Part shown: piece after piece, positions 9,526-19,380 of the stretch
How the letters are laid out: each line of letters begins with the position of its first letter
How positions within the stretch are numbered: position 1 is the first letter of the stretch
Assembly: GCA_027603945.1 (NCBI GenBank)
Contig: JADIIU010000105.1
Coordinates: 1 to 44,731, forward strand
Source of the DNA: Terramyces sp. JEL0728
Lineage: Eukaryota; Chytridiomycota; Chytridiomycetes; Rhizophydiales; Terramycetaceae
Length of the DNA stretch: 44,731 bases
Reading direction: 5' to 3'
Translations under genes and position numbers: made by a program
Notes under the pieces: model-generated
Databases searched by the model: none
What the model was told of the DNA's origin: nothing
What the model saw: only the letters and a program-made list of their open reading frames with translations

Positions 9526-10952
9526 TTAATGTCGCATCCTATTTCTCAAGATATGGCATTCCAAAAAATCTTTCCAGCGACTCTTACGTTCACAAGAATC
9601 GGCAGTAATGTAAACAACAACCAGATTCTTTTGCACAAGCCCAGCTTCAGCAACTTGATCTTTCCAGGCGCTGCTGACTTCAGTAGGCAAAAAGACGTGT
9701 AAATCGTCAATCCATGGTAGTGAGATTGAAAGCTGCATGCAGTTTGGTGCAGCCATAAATTCCTTATTTGCTTTTTCGACGGAACGCAGTTGTTTGAATG
9801 GTAGCCATGCGATTGGGTCTTTGTTCTGATGTTAATTAAAAAAGTACTTCGCGGTATTCGGCATTGTACACTAGCAATCCATCAGTGCTAGCAACTACCC
9901 ATTTTTTGTCCCAGATTAATCCACCTTTTGTGTAGAGGTAAAAGTTCAAGTAGTCGCCATAGCTCATCATTTCAATAGGTAATTCCTAAATTAGCAATCA
10001 TTACTGGTAGTGGGATGTAATGGTAGTCATCATAAATACCCATTTGAATAGACAACCGTCCTATTTCCTTCTTTGGCGAATTGATCGCATGCGAGCCAGG
10101 TATTTTCGCAAACGGATGAGATGCAGGCACAACGATTGAAAGCTCACCTAAAAAGACACCTAACGATTGCGGAGAAGCAGGGATTTTGTCGTTAAAGTTA
10201 AACATTTGAGAGTGTTGTTTCTTGAAGAAATTCAAGTTTGATAATGAAGACATTGAAGAAATTGACGGTGACGAAACGATTCCACTGCTTTCACTACCTT
10301 TGGTGTAAAAGTGAATTGACAAGACGAAATCAGACGCGTCAGCTGGCACATCACTACTGTCAATACTAATTACAATAGGAAACCCTCAAGGCATTCTGTA
10401 ATTGTTCCTTTTTGCATCTTGATCTTTTGTAAATGCAAAATAGAAGTGGTTCTCTTTTGGTCGCCAATTCCAATAACACAGATAATATTATTGTAGTTTT
10501 GGGTTTTGAGTTGGATGCTCATGATGTTGATAAAGAAGCGACGGACTCTATAGTCATCGTGGTCTACTGATTTTCTTGTTAGTGAATAGATACCTGGCTA
10601 CTTTTGGAGTAGAGTATCCGCTTAGTAATGTAGATGAGGTTGAGCGTGAAGCAGCTAGCTTTTCACTGGCTGGCGGAGTGTAGGGGACTAGTAAATGCGG
10701 TGGCAGGTGGTCATAAATAGGTTCTCCAGCCGGTGTGAATACTCTTGGATGTTCCGCAGATAGTTCGCTAGTAGTAACCCAATGCCATAACCCTGGAGAT
10801 ACGTTCAGCATGGAGGGAATGGAAGCTGGCAGGTACACAGTAGCCAATGTTTGGTTGCTGCGTTCGTTTAACTGGTATTGGTGTTCTTGTAGACCAAATG
10901 CTGACTTGAAAGATTTAACTGTATTTCTTCGAGATGGTAATCCGTGAAGCAT
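9526..10952 (-). CDS. Anillin/Bud4-like protein: anillin-homology domain plus PH domain
   Basis: Five exons: 10952-10594, 10574-10374, 10353-10005, 9985-9848 and 9825-9526, with introns of 19, 20, 19 and 22 nt; 448 residues. Residues about 120-300 match the anillin homology domain (FLFDVPADASDFVLSIHFYTK resembles the domain's 'F.NVPPDFEL.IEVYS' part, and LGELSIVVPASHPFA follows). A PH domain follows at about 315-430 (GDYLNFYLYTKGGLIWDKKWVV, then DPIAWLPFKQL). Such proteins link septins, phosphoinositides and the cytokinetic ring at the division site. The N-terminal start is uncertain: the frame is open further upstream from a TTG, and an extra exon is possible. It is shorter than yeast Bud4. 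Confidence 0.7.
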
Positions 10953-11216
10953 GTAAAGTTGTTTGTTTGCAACGCGCGTATTGACGGCCAAACCACTTGA
11001 AAACCGATTTCGAATAAGCAAGGCAATTCCGCGTATGAACTATCACCGACTTGACGCTCTCTGTACTCTGCATATTGCTTGCCCTTTACAAAACACTATT
11101 AGATCTGATTCAGGGTCTCAAAGAAAGCTATATTTCAAATCCAAAGTAATTTCAAGCAGATCCAGCTATCCAACTCTGCAAATCCCAGAATATCCAAATG
11201 GCAATTATATTATATT

Positions 11217-11265
11217 AACTAATTCTAGACTTCAACTAATTCTAGACTTCAACTAATTCTAGACT
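11217..11265. repeat. 17-nt tandem repeat, about 2.9 copies
   Basis: Unit aactaattctagacttc at 11217-11233 and 11234-11250, with a partial copy at 11251-11265. It overlaps the last codons of the first LITAF gene, so copy number may alter the C-terminus or 3' end. Confidence 0.8.
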
Positions 11266-11620
11266 TTTCTCCAACTACATGTCCACAGTTACTGCATGAA
11301 TGCACAGAATCCTTTATATCATCTTAAATTAACATGAAACTACTTATAAATAGTGGTACGAATGAGCAGCAGCAGCAGCCGATTAAACACATGCCTCCAA
11401 CCGCCAGCCAAGCAGCCAAACCATTTTCCTTTTTCACTACTGTAATTCCTTGTTGACGACAATGTGGACAAAATAATGGCTGTGGGGAATGTGAAAATAC
11501 CATTGGTAGTTGGCCAACATATCCCTGCAAATTAGGCGCTTGGTGTGTCTGTGCTGTTTGTTGGTACTGATTGGGATATACTGTTGGGGCAGGAAACTGC
11601 GGAGGACTTGTCTTTTCCAT
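11249..11620 (-). CDS. LITAF-domain protein 1, 116 aa, intron inside the domain
   Basis: Exon 1 is 11620-11344 and exon 2 is 11322-11249, around a 21-nt intron. Unspliced, the protein would lack the second zinc knuckle; splicing yields HSCSNCGHVVGEK, matching HRCANCGMVAG in its neighbours. The domain has CPHC in the first half, a membrane-dipping hydrophobic stretch (LAAWLAVGGMCLIGCCCC) and HxCxxC in the second half. LITAF/SIMPLE proteins are zinc-dependent monotopic membrane proteins of late endosomes. The N-terminus is Pro/Gln-rich. ATG at 11620 was chosen; the frame is open further upstream. It is the only one of the five LITAF genes here that needs an intron. Confidence 0.85.
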
Positions 11621-11796
11621 TGCAAGGATTTTGAAACGCAACGATTTCTTTGACTGTTGATTGTTTGAAACTCCATTTATGTGGCTTGAGTCATTAATTT
11701 CTTGCTGCCTCAAAGGAATAAGCCAATCTGCCAGCTATCGTTTCCAGCGGCACCTTTGACTCGCCAAAGATCTCGATTGCAATGGACAATATTTAT

Positions 11797-12219
11797 TCAA
11801 ATCATCTTTTTAGTACCAGCAACCATCCCGCAATTAGCACATCTGTGGTTGGTGTCTTTGCAAGTATCAATTACGCATGGAACCCAAGCACAACAGAAAC
11901 ATACTAGACAAGTGCCGAATACTGCTATCCAAGCAGCAGCACCCATAGTCTTTTCAGTCGTTGATAATCCTTGCTGTTTGCAGTTCATACAAGTCATTGG
12001 CTGGGGGTGTTCACTAAATACTGGCGGTGCAATGTACATTGGTGCTTGCCCGCTTGGTGCAGCAGTTATGGGTTGATAAACTACAGGGTTTGCTGGAGCT
12101 GCGTATGCTTGTTGCGGTTGTTGATACTGTTGTGGAGGATAGGCTGGCAGTGTGTTTTGCTGGTAATCTTGAGGATAAGTAGGAACTCCGGCTTGGCTGT
12201 AAGGTGACTTGTTATCCAT
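11797..12219 (-). CDS. LITAF-domain protein 2, 140 aa
   Basis: Intronless. A Pro/Gln/Tyr-rich N-terminus (SQAGVPTYPQDYQQ, LPAYPPQ) is followed by a full LITAF domain: CMNCKQQG, the hydrophobic stretch WIAVFGTCLVCFCCAWVPCVID, then HRCANCGMVAGTKKMI. The C-terminal GTKKMI is identical to LITAF proteins 3 and 4, indicating recent tandem duplication. Family role: binding of endosomal membranes and sorting of membrane proteins to lysosome/vacuole, often with WW-domain ubiquitin ligases. Confidence 0.88.
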   Translation of the reverse strand: MDNKSPYSQAGVPTYPQDYQQNTLPAYPPQQYQQPQQAYAAPANPVVYQPITAAPSGQAPMYIAPPVFSEHPQPMTCMNCKQQGLSTTEKTMGAAAWIAVFGTCLVCFCCAWVPCVIDTCKDTNHRCANCGMVAGTKKMI

Positions 12220-12458
12220 GAATAAAGCAAGAATAATTCAGACTTAATTTATGTGGCACTGCGAGGCTGATGTGTTTGAGAATGTTTTGAAAGCACAAGA
12301 AATAATATCCTTGGTTATACCACTGGGTTTCACTCTCTGGATCTACTTTGCGTGCATAATTTGACATGTCCATTGAAAAGCATCTCAAAATTTCACATTG
12401 AAACTCACATGGTTAAAATTCGATACACATTTATAAAAAGCGAGATCTATTAAAGCGT

Positions 12459-13016
12459 TTAAATCATCTTTTTGGTTCCAGCAACCATTCCACAGGTAGC
12501 ACATCTGTGGTTGGTGTCTTTGCAAGTATCAACTACAAATGGAACCCAAGCGCAGCAACAACAAACCAAGAAAATAGCACCGGCAGAAATCCACACTGCA
12601 GCACCATTTGTCTTTTCAGTAACAGACATTCCTTGAGTTTTGCAATTCATACAAGTCATTGGCTGGGGGTGTTCATTGAATATTTGCGGAGCAATGTACA
12701 TTGGGCCTTGAGCTACTGGTGCTTGAGTAATTGGAGCACTTTGCTGTGGTTGATACCCATTTTGTTGTGGTTGATAGGCATTAGTTGGCGGGTAGGAAGG
12801 ATACTGTTGCGACGGAACCTTCATTCCTGGTTCTTGAGGGATAGTCGATTGTACCACTGGTTGAACAATTGTTGGAGGTTGGACGTACTGTGGTGGATGC
12901 ACAACTTGGATTTCTTGGGGCGGAACTTGAATTTGTGGTTGATATCCGCCAGGCAAGACTGTTTGAACATTGGTTGAAGGAGAAGGGTAAGAGCTTTGTC
13001 TGTTGTTTTGGTCCAT
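12459..13016 (-). CDS. LITAF-domain protein 3, 185 aa
   Basis: The longest of the cluster. About 110 residues are Pro/Gln/Val-rich (repeats such as YQPQQNGYQPQQS), then a LITAF domain with CMNCKTQG, WISAGAIFLVCCCCAWVPFVVD and HRCATCGMVAGTKKMI. Intronless. It differs from LITAF proteins 2 and 4 mainly in the length of the disordered arm, suggesting repeat expansion in the N-terminal part while the domain is conserved. Confidence 0.88.
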   Translation of the reverse strand: MDQNNRQSSYPSPSTNVQTVLPGGYQPQIQVPPQEIQVVHPPQYVQPPTIVQPVVQSTIPQEPGMKVPSQQYPSYPPTNAYQPQQNGYQPQQSAPITQAPVAQGPMYIAPQIFNEHPQPMTCMNCKTQGMSVTEKTNGAAVWISAGAIFLVCCCCAWVPFVVDTCKDTNHRCATCGMVAGTKKMI

Positions 13017-13093
13017 TGAAATTTTTCAAGAAACTATTCCGAAAAAATGCAGGCTCAAGAAAAGCTGAAACAAAAAATATTATTAATACTCTA

Positions 13094-13600
13094 TTAAATC
13101 ATCTTTTTGGTACCGGCTACCATACCACACGTAGCGCATCTGTGGTTGGTATCTTTGCAACTGTCGATGACGAGTGGAACCCAGGCACAAGGACAGCAAA
13201 CAAACAAAATAACACCAGCTGCAATCCAAGTGGCGGCACCATTGGTTTTTTCAGTTACTGAAATACCTTGCTGTTTACAGTTCATACAGGTGATTGGCTG
13301 TGGGTGTTCTCCAAATATTGCTGGTGCAATATACATGGCTGTTTGGCCAACTGGTGCTTGAGTAACTGGCGCTTGAGTAACTGGGGCAGACTGTTGCGGC
13401 TGATAAGTTTGCGATGGTTGTTGCATTCCTGGTTGTCCGTATTGTTGAATGTATTGAGGAGGTTGTTGGGCACCTTCTTGTGGAGGAAGTTGGATTTGGG
13501 GTTGGTAGCCTTGCGGCAAGACAGCTTGTGCGTTAGGTGATGGAGCTTGAGGTGGATAGGTAGGGACGTTTGCTTGCTCGTACGGAGATTTTTGGTCCAT
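13094..13600 (-). CDS. LITAF-domain protein 4, 168 aa
   Basis: Intronless. The N-terminus (MDQKSPYEQANVPTYPPQ) is close to that of protein 2 (MDNKSPYSQAGVPTYPQ). A short direct repeat APVTQAPVTQAPVG precedes the domain. The LITAF domain has CMNCKQQG, WIAAGVILFVCCPCAWVPLVID and HRCATCGMVAGTKKMI. It belongs to the same recent subfamily as proteins 2 and 3. The ATG lies only 5 nt downstream of the stop of the ORF at 13606. Confidence 0.88.
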   Translation of the reverse strand: MDQKSPYEQANVPTYPPQAPSPNAQAVLPQGYQPQIQLPPQEGAQQPPQYIQQYGQPGMQQPSQTYQPQQSAPVTQAPVTQAPVGQTAMYIAPAIFGEHPQPITCMNCKQQGISVTEKTNGAATWIAAGVILFVCCPCAWVPLVIDSCKDTNHRCATCGMVAGTKKMI

Positions 13601-13605
13601 TAGTG

Positions 13606-13971
13606 CTAATGTTTTCCTTGGTGCTTTCTTTTATACACACCCACAAAGGATGCCACCCGAGCCGCGTCCTGAAAAGGAACTGCGAAGAACACAGACTCAC
13701 CAAACGTGCTGGTATTGGCTGCACACCATTGTATAAATATTCGCAAGGACATAATAAACGATCCTGTATTTCCATTGGGGCCAATCGCAATCTTTCCCTG
13801 TGTTTGTGCGACAGCTCTTTCATCGCGAGGCGTTTCTCGGTGATTTCCTTTGAAAATTATCAAAGGTTCTATATAAAGGCTATTTGAAGCTAGTATCAGT
13901 GGCTCACAGGAATCGGGTTGTGGAAACTTGTCAATAAAACAGAAACTGCCCAAGTATGGCGAATATAACAT
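13606..13971 (-). CDS. Possible divergent cyclophilin-like protein, 121 aa
   Basis: Open ATG-to-stop frame with no coding competitor of comparable quality. The segment QGKIAIGPNGNTGSFIMSL followed by STFGESV resembles the cyclophilin core (G-x-L-S-M-A-x-x-x-x-x-N-G-S-Q-F-F-I, then V-F-G-x-V). The usual peptidyl-prolyl isomerase active-site residues are not all present, and the protein is about 40 residues shorter than a full domain. The similarity is by eye and weak. Neighbours: LITAF protein 4 starts 5 nt after its stop on the same strand. Confidence 0.38.
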   Translation of the reverse strand: MLYSPYLGSFCFIDKFPQPDSCEPLILASNSLYIEPLIIFKGNHRETPRDERAVAQTQGKIAIGPNGNTGSFIMSLRIFIQWCAANTSTFGESVFFAVPFQDAARVASFVGVYKRKHQGKH

Positions 13972-14000
13972 TTGTTTAAGTTAATATTGACAAGTATTCT

Positions 14001-14135
14001 TTATACAGAGTTGTTTTGTTTGTTTATCAATTCTTCCCTTGCTCGGATGTATTTGGCAGAGTACTTTCCATTCAGCTCTCTGTTTCTCTTACCCTTGTCG
14101 CCTTTCCTCTCCCTTCTAGTTTTTGGTTCCTCCAT
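14001..14135 (-). CDS. Small basic protein, 44 aa, unknown
   Basis: ATG to stop on the minus strand; strongly basic N-terminal half (KTRRERKGDKGKRNRE) then NGKYSAKYIRAREELINKQ, which is helical in character. The composition is protein-like and unlike the AT-rich flanks. It lies 29 nt upstream of the cyclophilin-like ORF and could be its upstream exon, but no good splice pair joins them. Function unknown. Confidence 0.35.
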   Translation of the reverse strand: MEEPKTRRERKGDKGKRNRELNGKYSAKYIRAREELINKQNNSV

Positions 14136-14680
14136 TGTGAATTCATGCCAAATCCACTGCTATTTAAATATTTTCTGACTCATTCGATGTTAACTGTGCC
14201 ACGCTTTTGGGTTTAATCTGGTACATTCTTAAACACCACTTTGGAGGTAAAGTATACTGTTTTATATTTTACAATATAATCGACACGCATCATATTTCAC
14301 AATATAATCGACATGCATTATATTTCACAATATACAGGTAAAACTTATCGGCAGAGATTCAATACTCCATGCGGGAATAATAGCGGCTATGAAAAGCACT
14401 GCAAGCATCTAGTTTATTCACAGCTTTACTTGAATGGCGATGAGGTGTGTAACTTATGGCTGTGCGCAAAGTCAATAAATCTACATCTCCAAAGGGCGGT
14501 AATAGGCTGATCTAACATAGTAAAGATTTGTATTAACAGAAAACGTCAGACGGCTGTGACGGTCTATTGAGCTAATACTTTAAACTAATAAAACAAATTG
14601 TGGCTTATCAAAATTTCGCTGAATTTGGACACAGAGATTGGTACAAACCATATAAATACCAGGAACATGAGCACATCACT
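14136..14680. other. Intergenic, 545 nt, with tandem repeat
   Basis: Region between minus-strand small genes and LITAF protein 5 on the plus strand. It contains the 28-nt repeat at 14264-14334. ORFs in it (such as 14313-14510 +) have no recognisable content. No tRNA-like fold was found. Confidence 0.45.
14264..14334. repeat. 28-nt tandem repeat, about 2.5 copies
   Basis: Unit begins atatttcacaatataatcg and continues to a gcat. Copies at 14264-14291, 14292-14319 and a partial at 14320-14334. AT-rich and upstream of LITAF protein 5. Confidence 0.8.
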
Positions 14681-15046
14681 ATGTCCTCTGAAAAAGCTCC
14701 AATCACCCCGCCAGATCAAGCAGAACTTGTACCAGAACTGCAAGATATATCAGCTCCTCCACCTGCTTACCCAGCACCTAGTGCAGCCCAACCTAAATCC
14801 CAACCACCAATGGTAGTTCAACCACCGTTTGGCAAAGAAGCAGTGCTTGTTACTTGCCCATTCTGCAGCCAAGCTGGGCTAACGAAAACAACAGAAAAGG
14901 TAGGCACTGGTGCATTAGCTATTGGTTGTTTAGTGTGTCTGATTTGCTGGCCTTGTGCTTGGATTCCTTGCGTTGTTTGTCAAGATGTTGAACATCATTG
15001 CAGTTCTTGTGGAGCTAAAGTAGGAGAAAAGCCAGGTCTCAATTAA
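14681..15046 (+). CDS. LITAF-domain protein 5, 121 aa
   Basis: The only plus-strand member and the most diverged. The N-terminus is Pro-rich with a PPxY-type motif (PPPAYPAPS), the classic WW-ligase-binding motif of animal LITAF. The domain has CPFCSQAG, a hydrophobic stretch ALAIGCLVCLICWPCAWIPCVV, and HHCSSCGAKVGEK. The start at 14681 is chosen because upstream codons in frame lack an ATG. Intronless. Its separate orientation and sequence suggest an older paralogue than proteins 2-4. Confidence 0.87.
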   Translation: MSSEKAPITPPDQAELVPELQDISAPPPAYPAPSAAQPKSQPPMVVQPPFGKEAVLVTCPFCSQAGLTKTTEKVGTGALAIGCLVCLICWPCAWIPCVVCQDVEHHCSSCGAKVGEKPGLN

Positions 15047-15172
15047 TCTTTCTATAATATATTAGAGTTAATCATACTGTACAGTGTAGTTTGAAATTAG
15101 TGTGCCAAATAACTAACCAACTCCAAATCGAAAGCAAGATAGAACTGGATAGTCAACAAGATAAAAACTGGT

Positions 15173-15646
15173 TTATTTAATGTATTGGGCAAGCGACCAA
15201 CAGTGGAACAAAGCTATCAAGAGTATCCCAAGGTTAGCCAACGAAGATACACCATGCAACATGCCAAACTTTTTGCTTAGAGCTGCAACGTCCTCCTTAT
15301 TCTTTTCCTTTTCATGTCGTTCAAGCATAACTTTATGTGCCCAAGGACCAATGAAAACCAGATTCAACAGCGCTAATCCTAATCCAACAACGTTCAAGTT
15401 TTTAGTAAATGGACATTTCATCAATTTGTAAGTGGTGATATTGAGCAGTGAGAGCGTAATTGCTTGGATGGCAAAGTAGACTGGGAATTGTTTTGCTTGG
15501 AGCATCCCGAATGTTGGTCTTTGGAGTGTCCTGAACTGGATCGGACCGGCTACGAAACTGGTGTGAAATGTCATTCCAGTTAGTGTTGCGAGAGATAGTA
15601 CGTGGATAAAAGGTAGATTGAATATTCCTGCAATGTACTGATGCAT
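15173..15646 (-). CDS. TMEM205-like (DUF4149) four-TM membrane protein, 157 aa
   Basis: Intronless, 157 residues, with four predicted membrane helices. Family-like features are the first helix with HVLSLATLTGMTFHTSFVAGP, then RPTFGMLQAKQFPVYF (FG.LQ...FP.YF), a central helix pair with GPWAHKVMLERHEKEK, and a last segment KKFGMLHGVSSLANLG. The H-G-x-S-S-L-x-N motif near the end is typical of the TMEM205/DUF4149 family. The biochemical function of the family is poorly known. The stop lies next to LITAF protein 5 (convergent), and the gene is about 40 nt from PSAT on the same strand. Confidence 0.85.
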   Translation of the reverse strand: MHQYIAGIFNLPFIHVLSLATLTGMTFHTSFVAGPIQFRTLQRPTFGMLQAKQFPVYFAIQAITLSLLNITTYKLMKCPFTKNLNVVGLGLALLNLVFIGPWAHKVMLERHEKEKNKEDVAALSKKFGMLHGVSSLANLGILLIALFHCWSLAQYIK

Positions 15647-15688
15647 TTTTGTAAACTTTTTTCGGCGCGAAAATCATGAAATATCGAT

Positions 15689-16771
15689 TTATTGTTTAAC
15701 AGCAAACGAGTGGCAATATTGGACTAGGAATTCTACTGCCTCCATAGGAAGCGCATTGTACAATGAGGCTCTGACTCCTCCCACACTACGATGGCCGCCT
15801 AAACAGATCATTCCCAACTTTTCAGCCCCTTTAATAAATTCCTTTTCCAGCTCTTCATTTGGTTTTCCATCTTGCAAGATTCTAAACGGAACATTCATTC
15901 TGGAGCGATATTTTTCTTCAACAGGGAAAGAGAATACATTTGGGTATTTTTGTAATCCTTGGTACAGGTAATCGCTCTTTGCTTTGTTTAATTTGGCAAT
16001 TTGTCCAATGCCGCCAAGTGCCAGTACCCATTCAAAACACAGTCCAGAGACGTAGATGGCGAATGTTGGCGGAGTGTTGTACATGCTTCCTTGATCAGCC
16101 ATCAATTTATAATCCAGCATCATTGGTCCCTTCAATGGGCACTTTGAAAATCTTCCCAACAGATCCTTCTTTACAATGACGATGGTTAACCCTGCAGGCC
16201 CGATATTCTTTTGAGCTCCGCCGATAATCACGCTGTACTTTGTAACATCGAATGGTCTGGACATAAAGTTGGATGACATATCACAAACAATAGGAATATT
16301 CTTTGGTAGCTTATCAACAAAATCTACCGGCATTTCCACTCCGTGTACAGTTTCGTTATCGCAATAATAAATGAAGGAAGCATCCTCGCTGAATTTCAAT
16401 TCTTCTTTTGTAGTTGCGTTGACTTTTAATCCCAATCTTGCTCCCTCTTCTTTTGCTTTCTTTGACCATGCTCCTGTTACCACATAATCAACCGGCTTAT
16501 CAGCGTCTACAACAAGGTTATAAATGATGGCAGAGAATTGGGTTGAGCAACCACCTTGCATAAACAATACTGCATAGTCAGATGGAATGGAAAGGATTTT
16601 ACGGAAATCTTGTTCGGCTTTGTTTAATATTCCTTCAAATTCTGGAGATCGGTGCGACATTTCCAATACAGAGCAACCGCATGACTGAAAGTTGAGTAAT
16701 TCTGATTGTACTTTTTCTAGGACTGGTTTTGGGAGAACTGCTGGTCCTGCACTGAAATTGTAGACTGTCAT
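15689..16771 (-). CDS. SER1: Phosphoserine aminotransferase (PLP enzyme)
   Basis: Intronless 360-residue class V aminotransferase of normal length. The N-terminus YNFSAGPAVLPKPVLE, the GGCSTQFS region, and the PLP-lysine motif GGAQKNIGPAG (K188) are all present, as is the C-terminal HRSVGGVRASLYNA. The enzyme converts 3-phosphohydroxypyruvate plus glutamate to phosphoserine in cytosolic serine biosynthesis; a second role in pyridoxine synthesis is known in bacteria. All key motifs look intact. The ATG at 16771 faces a small plus-strand ORF 24 nt away. Confidence 0.96.
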   Translation of the reverse strand: MTVYNFSAGPAVLPKPVLEKVQSELLNFQSCGCSVLEMSHRSPEFEGILNKAEQDFRKILSIPSDYAVLFMQGGCSTQFSAIIYNLVVDADKPVDYVVTGAWSKKAKEEGARLGLKVNATTKEELKFSEDASFIYYCDNETVHGVEMPVDFVDKLPKNIPIVCDMSSNFMSRPFDVTKYSVIIGGAQKNIGPAGLTIVIVKKDLLGRFSKCPLKGPMMLDYKLMADQGSMYNTPPTFAIYVSGLCFEWVLALGGIGQIAKLNKAKSDYLYQGLQKYPNVFSFPVEEKYRSRMNVPFRILQDGKPNEELEKEFIKGAEKLGMICLGGHRSVGGVRASLYNALPMEAVEFLVQYCHSFAVKQ

Positions 16772-16795
16772 TTTTTTGAAAATTTATCTGTGGTG

Positions 16796-16954
16796 ATGGA
16801 CGCATTTTATCTACCGCCTTACGTAATACCTACAGACGAGTCATACGAATCAATACAGGCTGCAGTAATTGGTTTGCACAGTACATCTAGCAGCAGATTT
16901 CTCCTTTCTGATGAGCAGCTATTTCCGCGAGAATATATTGCAGACTCATTTTAA
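16796..16954 (+). CDS. Small ORF, 52 aa, unknown
   Basis: ATG to TAA in the 309-nt gap between PSAT (-) and CAF-1 (+). The sequence MDAFYLPPYVIPTDESYESI and FLLSDEQLFPREYIADSF has protein-like composition, and there is no competing frame. I recognise no family. Given the gene packing here (5-40 nt gaps) it may be real, but it may also be chance within a divergent promoter. Confidence 0.35.
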   Translation: MDAFYLPPYVIPTDESYESIQAAVIGLHSTSSSRFLLSDEQLFPREYIADSF

Positions 16955-17080
16955 GGCGACAACCATATATTGATTAGTCATTGAATCTATACATGCGAAT
17001 TTTATTTTCAATGTGCTGTTATTGACATACCAGTTGTCCAGCAATAGTTTATTTTTCGGACTTTTTTCAAATCTTACAAA

Positions 17081-19380
17081 ATGCAGGTTGATATACCACA
17101 CCAACCAGACGATATAATGGCAGTCCAAGATCCAAGCGACAAAGAAAACCAAGAATCAAAGTCCAATGAAATCGAGCCAGATAGCAAGACTCCCAAAAAG
17201 AAAACAAAGAACAAGAAATCTTGGTTCAAGAGAGGAAAGTTGGATTTCAATCAAAAACCGCTTGATTTAGAAAAAGAACCATTTGCAATCAATCTCTTGG
17301 CTTCATTTTACCAAAACAAGCTGGATTCATTGGATTTACTCTTGGTCTTGTTGGTCCAAGAATCAAGCGAGACTCTTGATCAACTCACCAAACGACTGTA
17401 CAAGCAATTCAAAATACAAGACGTGAAGGAAAAGTTGGAAGCGATAGGTAATTAAAATTAATTCAGGCAGTATAGTCAATTATGGAAACGATACATTTCC
17501 ACTCATCAAATGGGAGGCAAGTGATAATATGTTGGAGCAAATGCCAATTGATTTGAAAGATCTTTTGTTTGACCGGAGATATGAGCGGCAAGATCTTCAA
17601 AAAGAATTCGCAGCTTACTTTGAAAGTATTCCAAAGGAAGAAATGGAATCTCTTACGCGCAAACGAAAGGAATCATTGGGCAGCAACAAGCGAGTCAAAT
17701 TAGATGAAAATACTGAAAAGTCTACAGAAAAGGAATTGAAACTGCAACAAAAGCTGGAAAAGGAAAAGCTTAGAGAAACGCAGAAACAGGAAAAGGAAGC
17801 TCTGCGATTAGAAAAGGAGGCTCAAAAGGAAGCCCTGCGATTAGAAAAGGAGGCTCAAAAACAAGAGAAATTGGTAAAGAAGCAAAAGATTGATAAATCT
17901 CAAACCAATATCCTTGGATTTTTCAAGCCTACAGCCAAGCCAGTTCAACCTACCAACACCACCATTGCACCAGTGAACAGATTCAAGAACCAAATCAAAG
18001 AATATGAATTGACAGAGATTGCAGTTGACCAAGTGAAAGAAGAATTTGAAAAATTCAAAAACGTAAAGTTGGTTAAAGGTAGCTATTGACTGATTTAGGC
18101 ACCTTTGTATATCCAAAAAATAGTGATCACCACTACAAACTACTCAGATTCCATTCTGATTTGCGTCCAGCCTATTTCGGAACTTGGGGAAGAAAGAGTA
18201 GAGTGGTAAAAGGAAAGAATCCATTTGGAAAGGACGAATCGCTAGATTACGAAGTAGAAAGCGAATTAGAATGGGAGGAAGAGGAAGAAGGCGAAGAATT
18301 GGTCAGTGAAAATGAAGAAGAGCCAGAAGAAGATGACGAAATGGAAGATGACTGGATCGTTCCGAATGGCTATTTATCTGATGATGAAGGAATGGGTAAA
18401 GACGATGAAAAAGTAAAGATTGACAAGGATAAATTAAAGGAGAGATTAAAAGACAAGAATGTAGTCAGAAAGGTGGTTGAGCTAGTGCCTATCGTGGAAG
18501 GTCTGTACACTGCTGGCTCGATAATGCAAACGCTGAAATTTGAATTGCTGGACATTATTGAAGTCAAATCAACTACCACTCCCCGCAAGCAGGTGTTTCC
18601 AGAAGAACTGGAAGAAGATCTCGTCAAACTAGTACTGGAAAAAGAAATGAAATTATCCAACTTGGTTGAATACGTACAAGGCAACACCGAGACAAAACTG
18701 ACCAAAAGTTGCATTGAAGTCAAAATTAAAGAGCTATTCAAAAAGAAGGGCGGAAAGTGGGTAAGGAAGACTGCAGATGACATTGACGCACCTTCTAAAC
18801 CCAATACTCCAAAAGATACTCCTTCTAAAGAAAAGCCTTTGAAAAAGCTTGTACTCACAGATGATATTGGCACCAGTAAATCCGCTGTTGGTACTCCATC
18901 GAAGCTGAAAAACAGCACCGGCAATGGAAAAGAGACCCCAACAAGAGACACCACCCCATCTAAAACCAAGCCTGTGTCGGCAAAGAAAGACGCCAAGTTC
19001 AAACCACTCTCCTTTTTCGATCAGCCTCAATACATTCTGATAGAGAACCCCGATTTGAAGCCGCTGTTTGACAATTGCGAAAACACTGACCCTCAAGTAT
19101 CGTCAAGGTGTTTTCGAATCCTTGGTAGTCACGTTCAAAAATCTAAAGAAAACATTCTAAATGATCAGTTGGTCTCGTCAATCAAACTACATCTGGAACA
19201 GAAAAATAGTAAGATGCACTAATCGTAGATTTGGTTCTAAAGAATGTCCTTCGACTGTTGCTTTTCAAGGCACAGAATGCTGTTGAGTTGGGGGGTTTCA
19301 AAGAACTACTTTCTAGCAGTGAGGGCTATGACGCCTTGGCAACGGGCTACTATGATCAATTGAAAGAGTTTTTGAAATAA
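17081..19380 (+). CDS. Chromatin assembly factor 1, large subunit (p150/Cac1-like)
   Basis: Four exons: 17081-17447, 17467-18078, 18099-19208 and 19229-19380, with introns of 19, 20 and 20 nt; 746 residues. In order: basic N-terminus; a PIP box QTNILGFF near residue 270 for PCNA binding; a highly charged K/E/R helix just before it (residues 215-255, repeats of ALRLEKEAQK); the family motif HSDLRPAYFGTWGRKS; an acidic stretch (EEEEEGEEL, EEPEEDDEMEDDWIVPNGYLSDDEG); and a C-terminal winged-helix-like region (LVKLVLEKEMKLSNLVEYVQ). CAF-1 deposits H3-H4 behind replication forks. Splicing at intron 2 repairs VKGTFVYPKN. The start could also be Met13. Confidence 0.9.

Noticed and set aside
11324..11620. 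Truncated LITAF pseudogene
   Set aside because: The missing second zinc knuckle is supplied by exon 2 after a 21-nt intron, so the gene is intact.
13570..13887. Plus-strand 105-codon ORF
   Set aside because: No domain signal; the opposite frame has better protein-like content and a plausible fold match.
18370..19002. 210-codon minus-strand ORF
   Set aside because: Antisense shadow of the CAF-1 acidic and Ser/Thr-rich exon; low-complexity Ser/Val sequence mirrors codon use of the real gene.
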